Assembly (NCBI RefSeq): GCF_014202035.1
Contig: NZ_JACHFR010000002.1
Location: 62,001-126,000 of the forward strand
Direction of reading: 5' to 3'
DNA: 64,000 nucleotides
From: Treponema rectale
GTDB taxonomy: Bacteria; Spirochaetota; Spirochaetia; Treponematales; Treponemataceae
A program made the position numbers and the translations under genes. The notes beneath the pieces are model-generated. The model was not told the origin of the DNA. It searched no databases and worked only from the letters and a program-made list of their open reading frames with translations. This document shows, one piece after another, positions 9,747 through 17,883 of this stretch (position 1 is the first letter of the stretch; every line of letters starts with the position of its first letter).

Positions 9747-9790
9747 AAAAAAGACTGGCTCCCGTTATAACACAGAAACCAGTCTTTACT
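9747..9790 (-). terminator. Rho-independent terminator of the FN3/AbfB lipoprotein gene
   Basis: AAAGACTGG (9750-9758) pairs with CCAGTCTTT (9779-9787) around a 20-nt loop. Read on the minus strand, the stem is followed by a run of eight T. It lies just downstream of the stop at 9823. Confidence 0.8.
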
Positions 9791-9822
9791 ATTTTTACAC
9801 TCTAACTAAATGCTGTTTTTTA

Positions 9823-12800
9823 CTATTCTATAACAACAAACGTCCATGTATGGCAGTACCAGGTCGAATTCCAAGCAGAATTACTTCCAGTAACATCTGT
9901 TGTATCTTTAGAAGCATAAGCACGGAATGTATTACCTGCAAGATAATAAGTTTCATCTGCTGCAAGGGCAAGAGTAAAGTTACCTGATTCATCATCTTCC
10001 GATTTTATAAATGTTGCGTACTGTTTACCAGTTTCTGTTGCAGGTTCATCTACAAGAAGCAGCGGCATTGTAACAGGACATCCGGAATCACTATATCCCC
10101 AATCAAATTGCTCTCCTTTTACACCAACCTTACCATCTGTAGTAAGATCCCCTGCACTAAGACTTGTGTCTACATTCCTATCAGAAGAAATCTGAAGATA
10201 CTTTCCAGGTGTCAGATAACTTTCAAATGATACTCCGCTGCCATCAGAAAGTCCTGAGTGAACAATCCATTTGTTTTCAACAGCAGCTGTATATGCGGCG
10301 TCAGTTATTCCCGGAATATATGTTCCGATTCCGGTACCCCCCCCCTTTGTATTTCCTGCACTTCCTACAAGATACTTTGTTCCTCCACCACACTGAGTGT
10401 TGCCAGTGCAGTTTTTAATATATACAACGTTACAAGCTTCACAACTTGCAGTTGAATCAACAGCAGAAGTATATTCAGTTGCATCTTTTACTGCTGTAAC
10501 TTCGAATTTATAAGTGGTTCCAACAGTCAGATCCGTAAATACTGCTTCCTGAGTTCCCTCTGCAATATTGTCAATTTCTGTTACCCCGTTATCACATGAT
10601 ACTTTATATGTATAACCTGTGGCAGCAATATCTGTCCATGTTACTGTAATTGCCTTTGTTGCAGAAACAACAGCCTTTACACTTGTCGGATATTCAATCA
10701 AAGCTTCTGTAGTTACATTTATACTCTGAGCAGCAGTACACTCATTTCCAAAGAAATCCACAGTTGTTACTGTGAATGTATAAGTTGTTCCTGCAGAAAG
10801 CCCCGTAATTGTTGCACTCGTTCCAGTTGAAGTCTTAGTTGCAACACCACTGTCTGAACAAGAAATCTCTACATGATCAAAATCTTTATCTGTCGGGTTT
10901 GTCCATGTAAGAGTAACAGAAGAATCTGTTATATCGTTTGCAGCAAGAGCTGTTGTTGAAGCAGGCGCATCTGTAAATTCTTCTCCAGTCCAGATTGTCT
11001 TAAGTACGGCAACATCACTGTCACCATTTGTAGCAATCGTTGTCTGAACAGAAATATTGAAGCATGAACCAAACATTGCATATGAAGAATTCTTTGTACT
11101 ATATACGTTATACCAGCAGTCATAGCCGGCAATTGAAGTAGCTGTATAACCTGAAGTACTGCTTACAAACTTAAATCCAGCTTCACTCTTCTGAGTTTCA
11201 GTCAAATCATTTGAAACCCACACCTGTGCACTACCAGAATAACCATATCCCCATCCACTCTTATTTGAGCAATTGCTGCTCCATGACTTTTCTTTAGCAA
11301 GATCAGCGTACATGTAGTAACCGCTTGATTCACATTTATAATTAGTAGCTTCAAGTGAAACTGCATCTCCGTCATTTACATCTGCATCAGCAACAGAAGG
11401 ATGAACGATCCAGTCAGTATATGTTGCACTTTCAAACATCATATCAGAAGTCTGGCCTGCACCAGACATACAGGCTGCAACAACATTAGAAGCTGTTACG
11501 CCAGAAGCAATATGAGGAACAATTACCGGAGGAATATCAGTAGGCCAGAATGTCCTTAAACGATATACAGTTATAGTTGGAGCAACTGCTTCTCCAGCCG
11601 TAACAGGAGGATATGTAACAGTTCCGTTATCAAACTTTTCTACAAACTGAACTGTTGGTGCAACAGAAACTCCAGGCTCAAGTCCGTTAACAAATACCTT
11701 TTTATTTGCAACATCAACACCTGCACTTGTACCATCATCAGCAATAATTTCATATTCAGAATCTTCATTAAGAGTAACGTCAGAAATTACAAGCTGACCT
11801 GTCCATCCTGCAGTTACAGAACTACTCAAAGCCGGTGCTGTTCCTATTGTAATTTCAACACCATCACTTTCATTTCCTACTGTATCAACAGTTGTAACTT
11901 TTACAGAAGAAGAAACAGTAGCAGTATAGCTTGTTTCATTCTTTGAAATCAAAGCACTCTTAACTCCACCAACATATACATATACACCTGCAAAATCAGA
12001 GTCCATGTTATCTGGCAAAGTCCAGCTGATTACATTTGTATTAAGATTTACATCAACACTCTTAACATTTTCAGGTACTGTTGTATCAGCTACTGTTTTT
12101 GCAGCAATACTTGCACTTGATGCATAATTATAGCATCCGTCATAACCGGTAACCACTACCGTGTAATTTTTATCAACAGTTGCAGCTGTTAATCCCGATA
12201 CAGTAACTGTAATTTTTGCACCGGCTGCAAGTGAAGCAACATTAATACCTTTTGCCACAACAGTTCCATTTTCATCATCAACATTCTTAAGTGTAACAGT
12301 TGAATCTGTGTCATAATTATTATCAATAGAACATTCAACAACCTGATTTTCAGAATCCTTTACGCTGATAACAAGTCCTACAGTATCATCTGTATCATCA
12401 CCCTTTGTATAAACAACAGTAAATGAATCTTCCTTTGAAGTTCCAAATTCAACAGCAGGCTCAACCGGAGGTGTAATATCGTCAGTTGTTGTAATCCATC
12501 CGCCGTCTGAATCACCAATAACAGTTGAATACCATCCGTCTGTACCAATTACTTTTACTGTTACACGATAATCTGATTTACCTGAAAGTGTTGTCGCAGA
12601 TGTAAGCTCTGTTGCATTAGATTCAAGAGCACCAGATTCTACAGCAGTAAATACAAATTCACCTTCATTATCAGTTGAAACTTTTTCAATTACATATGTA
12701 ACAGAAACAGGTTCTATACCAGAACCATAAGACCACTTAACGGTTAACGAATGTTCTGCCATTGCTTCAGAATCCTGAGCTGCACCGATAAGTTTATATG

Positions 12801-13290
12801 CTTCGCTTTCCTGAATAAAGCTTGCCTTTACATTCAGATTGAAAGAAAGAGCTTCATATTCAGATTCAGAGAACATAACAACAAAGCTGCATTCTCCATC
12901 AACAGCTTCCGTCAGTTCATCATTAACGCTGTAAGAAACAACAGACTTCCATGCACCGGATCCTACGGCATCAGAGTCCGAAGTAGCAGTAAAAGCAGAA
13001 GATCTTATTGAAACATCAGACACGCTGTTCTTTACCAGCAGTTTGGCAGGCTTTACGTTCTTAACGAAAACCGTAAAAGAACCGTCGCCTTCTCCTGGTA
13101 AAATATTACGTTTATCAAGAAGATAAACATTTTCTTCATCGCCAGAAACAGCAGTAATTCCAGCAACAGAAAGAACAGGATCTTTACCTGAACCGTCTAC
13201 ATAATCAAAGCCGTCTCCCGATTCACAAGATGTAAAAAGCATCGCAGCCGTAAAAATCACAGCTGAAAAGACTTTTAAAGTTTTTAACAT
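9823..13290 (-). CDS. Large surface lipoprotein with fibronectin type III and AbfB-like carbohydrate-binding repeats
   Basis: A 1155-residue protein with a lipoprotein signal: hydrophobic residues 7-19, LFTSC, lipidated Cys22. Several FN3-type modules are visible, the clearest being SSVTLTWTNPTDKDFDHVEI...AGTTYTFTVTTVD and the one following it. Two segments, DWIVHPSVADADVNDGDAVS (about residue 625) and KWIVHSGLSDGSGVSFES (about residue 1010), resemble the AbfB beta-trefoil signature (WIVHxGL..G.SFES..PG.YL) that binds arabinofuranosyl side chains. No catalytic domain is seen. I infer a surface binder of plant arabinoxylan-like polysaccharide. Start 13290 has GGAGG six bases upstream. It is transcribed alone between its own promoter and terminator. 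Confidence 0.72.
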   Translation of the reverse strand: MLKTLKVFSAVIFTAAMLFTSCESGDGFDYVDGSGKDPVLSVAGITAVSGDEENVYLLDKRNILPGEGDGSFTVFVKNVKPAKLLVKNSVSDVSIRSSAFTATSDSDAVGSGAWKSVVSYSVNDELTEAVDGECSFVVMFSESEYEALSFNLNVKASFIQESEAYKLIGAAQDSEAMAEHSLTVKWSYGSGIEPVSVTYVIEKVSTDNEGEFVFTAVESGALESNATELTSATTLSGKSDYRVTVKVIGTDGWYSTVIGDSDGGWITTTDDITPPVEPAVEFGTSKEDSFTVVYTKGDDTDDTVGLVISVKDSENQVVECSIDNNYDTDSTVTLKNVDDENGTVVAKGINVASLAAGAKITVTVSGLTAATVDKNYTVVVTGYDGCYNYASSASIAAKTVADTTVPENVKSVDVNLNTNVISWTLPDNMDSDFAGVYVYVGGVKSALISKNETSYTATVSSSVKVTTVDTVGNESDGVEITIGTAPALSSSVTAGWTGQLVISDVTLNEDSEYEIIADDGTSAGVDVANKKVFVNGLEPGVSVAPTVQFVEKFDNGTVTYPPVTAGEAVAPTITVYRLRTFWPTDIPPVIVPHIASGVTASNVVAACMSGAGQTSDMMFESATYTDWIVHPSVADADVNDGDAVSLEATNYKCESSGYYMYADLAKEKSWSSNCSNKSGWGYGYSGSAQVWVSNDLTETQKSEAGFKFVSSTSGYTATSIAGYDCWYNVYSTKNSSYAMFGSCFNISVQTTIATNGDSDVAVLKTIWTGEEFTDAPASTTALAANDITDSSVTLTWTNPTDKDFDHVEISCSDSGVATKTSTGTSATITGLSAGTTYTFTVTTVDFFGNECTAAQSINVTTEALIEYPTSVKAVVSATKAITVTWTDIAATGYTYKVSCDNGVTEIDNIAEGTQEAVFTDLTVGTTYKFEVTAVKDATEYTSAVDSTASCEACNVVYIKNCTGNTQCGGGTKYLVGSAGNTKGGGTGIGTYIPGITDAAYTAAVENKWIVHSGLSDGSGVSFESYLTPGKYLQISSDRNVDTSLSAGDLTTDGKVGVKGEQFDWGYSDSGCPVTMPLLLVDEPATETGKQYATFIKSEDDESGNFTLALAADETYYLAGNTFRAYASKDTTDVTGSNSAWNSTWYCHTWTFVVIE

Positions 13291-13346
13291 TTTGTCCTCC
13301 AATCTAAAATGCAAAAATACATTTTTTATGAAAACCTTTTCATAAC

Positions 13347-13375
13347 ATTATCAGTTGAGATTTTTCAACTGTCAA
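13347..13375 (-). promoter_or_regulatory. Consensus promoter with palindromic spacer (candidate operator) for the FN3/AbfB lipoprotein
   Basis: On the minus strand a perfect TTGACA (-35, 13370-13375) is separated by 17 bp from GATAAT (-10, 13347-13352). The spacer is occupied by the inverted repeat CAGTTGA-N6-TCAACTG (13352-13371), 7+7 bp without mismatch. This is a plausible repressor site. The predicted transcript start is near 13340, giving a leader of about 50 nt with a ribosome site. Confidence 0.7.
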
Positions 13376-13503
13376 CAAAAATTTATCTTTTTATAAGAAA
13401 AAATTAGGCTTTTATTAAATTTCAGTTAAAGAAAGCAGCCTGCCCCAGACCGCTGAAAGAAACTCTGTATATGCAGTGCAAATGTATAAATTTGGCAAAT
13501 CAT

Positions 13504-13532
13504 TTTACAAATCGAACTTTGCGTAATATAAT
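13504..13532 (+). promoter_or_regulatory. Promoter of cheR, predicted to give a leaderless mRNA
   Basis: TTTACA (13504-13509), 17-bp spacer, perfect TATAAT (13527-13532). A start seven to eight bases further falls on the A of ATG 13540. There is no Shine-Dalgarno sequence. Confidence 0.7.
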
Positions 13533-13539
13533 GTTCTGT

Positions 13540-14355
13540 ATGGCAGATTTATTAACCGATGCAGAATTCAATCAGTTCCGCAAGATTATTTACGACGCAA
13601 GCGGAATTACATTCTCAGAGACGAACCGCTCTATACTTGACAGCCGTTTAAAAGAACGTCTTAGAGAAAAGAATATAGAGAAGGTTCAGGATTATTATGC
13701 CCTGATAACAAGCGACCAGGGAGAATTCAAGACATTCCTCGACAGCATAACGACTAACCTTACGCGCTTTTTCCGTAACCAGCCACATTTTGACGCTCTC
13801 ATCAACTATGTAATTCCTCACTTGATAGAAGAAAAAAAGGCAACCGGAGACAGAAAGATCCGCATCTGGAGTGCCGGCTGTTCCACAGGAGAAGAGCCAT
13901 ACACAATTGCAATGCTTCTTAAGGACAAGCTTCCGGCCCCATATACTTTTGAAATCATTGCATCAGATATTTCCCTCAAGTCCCTTATGGTCGGACAGCA
14001 GGGATTCTATGCTGATTCAAGAATTGCAGGAATTCCGCAGAATTACCTTGCAACCTACTTCAACAAAGGAGAAGGCGGTTATCAGGTAAAACCGGATTTA
14101 ATGAAGACAATACGGTTTGACTACCATAACCTCCGCAATGACAGCGGTTCCCGAAACCTTGATATTGTTTTCTGCCGTAACGTTCTCATCTACTTTGATG
14201 AAGCTGCGCAAAAAGCAACAATAGACCGTTTCTGGGCTTCCATGGCTAAGCATTCATACCTTTTCATAGGACACTCAGAAAGTCTTTTCGGAATGGATAC
14301 AAAGTTTGAGTTCCTTAAGACTCAGTGGGCTTGTCTTTACGAAAAAAAAGAATAA
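13540..14355 (+). CDS. cheR: CheR chemotaxis protein methyltransferase
   Basis: A 271-residue cytoplasmic enzyme that methylates glutamates of chemoreceptors using S-adenosylmethionine. The N-terminal helical CheR domain (FNQFRKIIYDASGITF...RLKERL) is followed by the methyltransferase domain with IWSAGCSTGEEPYT as the cofactor loop, DIVFCRNVLIYFD and the late GHSESLFG. I use ATG 13540 (MADLLTDAEF); ATG 13531 would start inside the -10 box and ATG 13471 would precede the promoter. The opposing enzyme CheB follows about 165 nt downstream, behind a terminator, so the pair is regulated separately despite adjacency. Confidence 0.93.
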   Translation: MADLLTDAEFNQFRKIIYDASGITFSETNRSILDSRLKERLREKNIEKVQDYYALITSDQGEFKTFLDSITTNLTRFFRNQPHFDALINYVIPHLIEEKKATGDRKIRIWSAGCSTGEEPYTIAMLLKDKLPAPYTFEIIASDISLKSLMVGQQGFYADSRIAGIPQNYLATYFNKGEGGYQVKPDLMKTIRFDYHNLRNDSGSRNLDIVFCRNVLIYFDEAAQKATIDRFWASMAKHSYLFIGHSESLFGMDTKFEFLKTQWACLYEKKE

Positions 14356-14369
14356 AACAATAAAAAACA

Positions 14370-14400
14370 AGTGCTTTTTAGAATCTTTTTAAAAAGCACT
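14370..14400 (+). other. Perfect 10-bp stem-loop after cheR
   Basis: AGTGCTTTTT (14370-14379) and AAAAAGCACT (14391-14400) form a perfect 10-bp stem with an 11-nt loop. No T run follows, so it may protect the 3' end or assist the stronger terminator immediately downstream. Confidence 0.5.
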
Positions 14401-14418
14401 CATTTCAAAACAGGGATG

Positions 14419-14476
14419 GCTGACTCAAAGAAAAAGAAATTTCCTCTGCAAAATCTCTTTCTGTCAGCTTTTTTTT
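14419..14476 (+). terminator. Rho-independent terminator between cheR and cheB
   Basis: GCTGAC (14419-14424) pairs with GTCAGC (14463-14468), with further A/G-rich to T/C-rich pairing inside, followed by eight T (14469-14476). Confidence 0.75.
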
Positions 14477-14520
14477 AGAAAATGCGGTTTTTACCGCTGC
14501 AATATCAAAGGACTGATTTT

Positions 14521-15714
14521 ATGGATAATATTGAAGTTTTAGTATGTGACGATTCAGCTTTGATGCGTAACCTTATCTCACGAATCATTGATTCTACAGA
14601 CGGAATGACTACCATCGGAACAGCAATGAACGGAAAATTCTGTCTCCAGAAAATTCCTCAGCTTAAGCCGGACCTGATTCTTCTTGATATAGAAATGCCG
14701 GAAATGACAGGCGTTCAGTTCCTGGAAGAACGTAAAAAACAGGGAATAGATATTCCTGTAGTCATCCTCTCATCAATAGCTACTAAAGGTGCTGCCGTAA
14801 CAATGCAGTGTCTTGATCTTGGCGCCAGTGACTTCATTACAAAGCCGGGCGGTTCAACATCAAGCAACATCTCATCCATCACAAGTTCCATAATCGAAAA
14901 AATTGCCTCATACGGAAGCCGCTATGCCCGCAGAAAGGGTAAGCAGATTTATCCAATTGAAGCATTCATGCAGCAGGCAAAGCTTAAAGAAGCTACTGAT
15001 GCTGCAATAAAAACAGGGCTTCTGGACAAAATAAATCCTCAGGCTACAAAAGTTTCTGAACTTCCGCCAACACTCTGGCAACCTAAAAAGAAAGAACCTC
15101 AGACAATTACTCCGGAACGGGAACCGGGACCAATTGATATCGTTGCCATAGGAATTTCTACGGGAGGCCCTAATGCCCTCAGGGAAGTTCTTGCAAAAAT
15201 AGATCCTAAATTCCCTAAACCGATACTTATAGTTCAGCACATGCCGGCAGGATTTACTAAAGAATTCGCTTCCAGTCTGGACAGAATATGCCCGCTGAAC
15301 GTAAAAGAAGCAGAAGACGGAGATCTGATACATCCGGGACAGGTTTACGTAGCCCCGGGAGACTATCATATCAAGGTCGAAAAATCCACCCTCTGCAACG
15401 TAATCAGGCTTTCCCAGGAACCACAGAGAAACGGACACAGACCATCGGCAGATGTTCTCTTTGAATCAGTCGCAAAAATGTACAAAAACCGTGCTCTTGG
15501 TGTAATCATGACCGGAATGGGTAAAGACGGAGCCGTTGAACTTGCAGAAATGAGAAAGCAGGGAGCCTGGACTCTGGGTCAGGATGAAAAAAGTGCAATC
15601 GTATACGGAATGCCTCGCGCAGCCTTTGAGCTTGGAGCCGTACAGAAGCAGGTAAGTCTTGAAGACATGGCATCAGAAATGAACAAGCTTCTTGCAGAAC
15701 ATGCTTCACATTAA
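14521..15714 (+). CDS. cheB: CheB chemotaxis response regulator / protein-glutamate methylesterase
   Basis: 397 residues. The N-terminal receiver domain shows CDDSALMRN, the phospho-acceptor Asp in LILLDIEMPEMTG, and SSIATKGA...DFITKPGG. A linker of about 70 residues leads to the C-terminal methylesterase with the catalytic triad Ser in GISTGGPNAL, His in QHMPAGFT and Asp in MTGMGKDGA. Phosphorylated CheB removes receptor methyl groups added by CheR, giving adaptation in chemotaxis. Start ATG 14521 has AAAGGA 9 nt upstream; the longer frame from 14482 lacks one. Neither cheA nor receptors are in this window. Confidence 0.94.
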   Translation: MDNIEVLVCDDSALMRNLISRIIDSTDGMTTIGTAMNGKFCLQKIPQLKPDLILLDIEMPEMTGVQFLEERKKQGIDIPVVILSSIATKGAAVTMQCLDLGASDFITKPGGSTSSNISSITSSIIEKIASYGSRYARRKGKQIYPIEAFMQQAKLKEATDAAIKTGLLDKINPQATKVSELPPTLWQPKKKEPQTITPEREPGPIDIVAIGISTGGPNALREVLAKIDPKFPKPILIVQHMPAGFTKEFASSLDRICPLNVKEAEDGDLIHPGQVYVAPGDYHIKVEKSTLCNVIRLSQEPQRNGHRPSADVLFESVAKMYKNRALGVIMTGMGKDGAVELAEMRKQGAWTLGQDEKSAIVYGMPRAAFELGAVQKQVSLEDMASEMNKLLAEHASH

Positions 15715-15747
15715 ACCACTGTACTGAATTTAATTTTTCTACAGCAA

Positions 15748-15782
15748 GGGCTGCCTGACAAAAAAGGCAGCCCGATTCTTTA
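15748..15782 (+). terminator. Terminator after cheB
   Basis: GGGCTGCC (15748-15755) pairs perfectly with GGCAGCCC (15766-15773). A short T-rich tail (GATTCTTTAA) follows. Confidence 0.7.
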
Positions 15783-15795
15783 AACTCCTCCATCC

Positions 15796-15824
15796 TCGAC
15801 AATACCTTTTATACAAGTTATAAT
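15796..15824 (+). promoter_or_regulatory. Promoter of the prenyl synthetase operon, predicted leaderless
   Basis: TCGACA (15796-15801), 17 bp, TATAAT (15819-15824). The predicted start near 15831 is only about two bases before ATG 15833. No ribosome-binding sequence is present. Confidence 0.65.
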
Positions 15825-15832
15825 ATGATGAT

Positions 15833-16909
15833 ATGACTTTACAGATAAACGAAATACTTAAAAAAATAGAAGAAAATATATCCTCAGCACTCAGCACGGA
15901 ATGTTCCCCGGAATGGAAGTCCCTGGCATTCGGAAAACTTGATTCTGCCATAAGTGATTCACACCTTGAACCTCTGATACAGCCAGCTGTAGAACTCATT
16001 CAGGCAGGCGGAAAACGCTGGAGACCTCTTTTTCTAGTCCTTTGTGCCCTTACAAAAGCAGAAAATCCAGAACTTTCAGAAGATGAACGCAATTCAATTA
16101 CAAGCAATGCATTTCATCTTGCACCCCTCGTGGAATTTATCCATACCGCAAGCCTCATCCATGATGATATAGAAGATTCCTCTGATTCAAGAAGAGGCAA
16201 ACCTGCAGCATACATTACTTACGGAACCGACACGGCAATAAATGCAGGCTCATGGCTCTACTTTGAAGCATTTACAATAATCGACAGCATGAACTGCTCT
16301 CAGGAACTTAAAAACCGGCTTTACTCAGCAGCCCTTATGGAAGTACGCCGGCTTCATCTGGGACAGGCTATGGATATTGCATGGCACCGCAGCAAAGACT
16401 GCATACCTTCAGTAAACGAATATCTTGCAATGGTAAAAGGAAAAACCGGAACCCTTTCAAGCCTTGCGGCAAAAACCGGATGTATTGCAGCCGGATATTC
16501 AGAAACAGAAGCCTCACAGGCAGCCTTATATGCTTCTGAAATCGGAGCAGGCTTTCAGATAATAGACGACGTCATAAACCTTACTTCCGGAAACCCGGGA
16601 AAGCTTAGAGGGGACGACATCGTTGAAGGAAAAAAATCCCTGCCTGTACTTCTTTTTGCACAAAAGGAACCTGAAAAATTTAAGACTCTAAGCCAGTATT
16701 TCATTCAGGCACAGAACGAAGGAATAAAAAGTCCAGCCGTAGAAAAAGCTATAACTCTTCTTGAAACCTCCGGCTGCATCCAGGAAGCAAAAAACCGGGG
16801 AATCTCCCTGATAAATTCAGGAACTGATTCACTCCTTGAACTTTTTGGAAAAGAAAAACAAAGTTCAGCTCAGATTAAAGAGCTTTTCACAAGGATGATA
16901 CCTGCATGA
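15833..16909 (+). CDS. Polyprenyl diphosphate synthase (FPP/GGPP synthase family)
   Basis: A 358-residue trans-prenyltransferase. The first Asp-rich motif is DDIED in SLIHDDIEDSSDSRRGKPA, and GGKRWRP near residue 60 binds isopentenyl diphosphate. The second motif reads FQIIDDVINLTS: the usual last Asp of DDxxD is Asn, a form also seen in some GGPP synthases. The enzyme condenses isopentenyl diphosphate units for quinone or undecaprenyl precursors; chain length cannot be told from sequence alone. It heads a tight run with the next two genes (stop/start overlaps) and is preceded by a strong promoter lying almost on the start codon. Confidence 0.88.
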   Translation: MTLQINEILKKIEENISSALSTECSPEWKSLAFGKLDSAISDSHLEPLIQPAVELIQAGGKRWRPLFLVLCALTKAENPELSEDERNSITSNAFHLAPLVEFIHTASLIHDDIEDSSDSRRGKPAAYITYGTDTAINAGSWLYFEAFTIIDSMNCSQELKNRLYSAALMEVRRLHLGQAMDIAWHRSKDCIPSVNEYLAMVKGKTGTLSSLAAKTGCIAAGYSETEASQAALYASEIGAGFQIIDDVINLTSGNPGKLRGDDIVEGKKSLPVLLFAQKEPEKFKTLSQYFIQAQNEGIKSPAVEKAITLLETSGCIQEAKNRGISLINSGTDSLLELFGKEKQSSAQIKELFTRMIPA

Positions 16910-17436
16910 TGAAAGAAAATGTAGAAGAACTTAACAACAATGCAATTCATCTCGCCCAGAAAGGAAACTTTGACGAAGCAGTCGCCTGTTTTAAAAGAGC
17001 ACTGACCCTGGATAAAGAAAACTATCTCCTTTGGTTCAATCTTGCCCTTACCTATCGTGATGCAGGATATATTGATAAGGCAATTTCATCAATGGAAAAG
17101 GCCCACATCATGAATCCTGAAGATCCGGAAATTCTTGAAACCCTTGCAAACCTTAATATTTCCGTAGACAGAACACAGACAGCCCTGCAGTATCTCTTTT
17201 ACGGTTTGAGCCTGAACGAAAACAACGACCATCTGTGGAACAGTCTTGGCGTTCTTCTTTTTCAGAACAGCGAATACATGAGTGCCTGTGAATGTTTTGA
17301 ACATGCAGTTACGATTAATCCTTTCTACTATGATGCATTTTACAATCTTGCCGACTGCTATGATGAACTTGGCAACAAAAATGCAGCACAAATATGCCGT
17401 GAACAGCTGAAAAACCTTACCAAGGGGCAGTCATGA
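16906..17436 (+). CDS. Tetratricopeptide-repeat protein
   Basis: 176 residues made of about four TPR units (for example AIHLAQKGNFDEAVACFKRA, NLALTYRDAGYIDKAISSME, NSLGVLLFQNSEYMSACECF, YNLADCYDELGNKNAAQICR). No signal peptide, so probably a cytoplasmic scaffold. The ATG overlaps the stop of the prenyl synthetase (start at 16906 or the adjacent ATG 16909). Its 3' end overlaps the next gene by 4 bp, showing tight co-transcription. The partner is unknown. Confidence 0.8.
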   Translation: MMKENVEELNNNAIHLAQKGNFDEAVACFKRALTLDKENYLLWFNLALTYRDAGYIDKAISSMEKAHIMNPEDPEILETLANLNISVDRTQTALQYLFYGLSLNENNDHLWNSLGVLLFQNSEYMSACECFEHAVTINPFYYDAFYNLADCYDELGNKNAAQICREQLKNLTKGQS

Positions 17437-17873
17437 ATAAAAAAGCACTAGTTGTCTCTACCGAAGATAAAATAATTACCGTACAGCCGCTTCTTAAAGA
17501 TTCCTGTGCAGGCTGTACTTCTACCTGTGAAAAAACAGGAATTCAGTTTACTGTATCAAATCCCATGGAATTATCAGTAAACCCCGGGGCTGTAGTCACT
17601 CTTGCAGCTTCAAGTATAAGCCAGGCCGTCCAGGGAATTTTAAGCCTTATTTTCCCTGTACTCTGTGCAGTTGCAGGATACTTTCTTTCTGATCCTATTG
17701 CTTCCAAACTGAACCTGACTCGGGGAGACGGAACAAGAAGCCTTTTTGTTCTTGCTTTTCTGTTTACATCTTCCCTCGCTGTTTTTTTAATAACACGGCT
17801 TATTCCACTTCCGGGAACTCCGCAAATAATCAATGTAGACGAAGACATTTACCAAAATCCCGCATCATGTTAA
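17433..17873 (+). CDS. RseC/MucC-family membrane protein
   Basis: 146 residues. A short N-terminal domain with a cysteine cluster (C25, C28, C32; CAGCTSTC) is followed by two membrane helices (about residues 68-88 and 104-122). This is the layout of the RseC family, whose members modulate SoxR reduction or sigma-E signalling in proteobacteria; the role in spirochaetes is not known. ATG 17433 overlaps the TPR stop, with GGGG a few bases upstream. The pyrG promoter appears to sit inside the last codons. Confidence 0.72.
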   Translation: MNKKALVVSTEDKIITVQPLLKDSCAGCTSTCEKTGIQFTVSNPMELSVNPGAVVTLAASSISQAVQGILSLIFPVLCAVAGYFLSDPIASKLNLTRGDGTRSLFVLAFLFTSSLAVFLITRLIPLPGTPQIINVDEDIYQNPASC

Positions 17874-17876
17874 AAT
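17848..17876 (+). promoter_or_regulatory. Promoter of pyrG, predicted leaderless
   Basis: TTTACC (17848-17853), 17 bp, extended -10 TGT-TAAAAT (17868-17876). The predicted start coincides with ATG 17884. The promoter lies at the very end of the preceding gene. Confidence 0.55.
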
Positions 17877-17883
17877 GCCATGC

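Noticed and set aside
14908-15438. 176-codon frame antisense to cheB
   Set aside because: No start signal and cheB is certain on the other strand.
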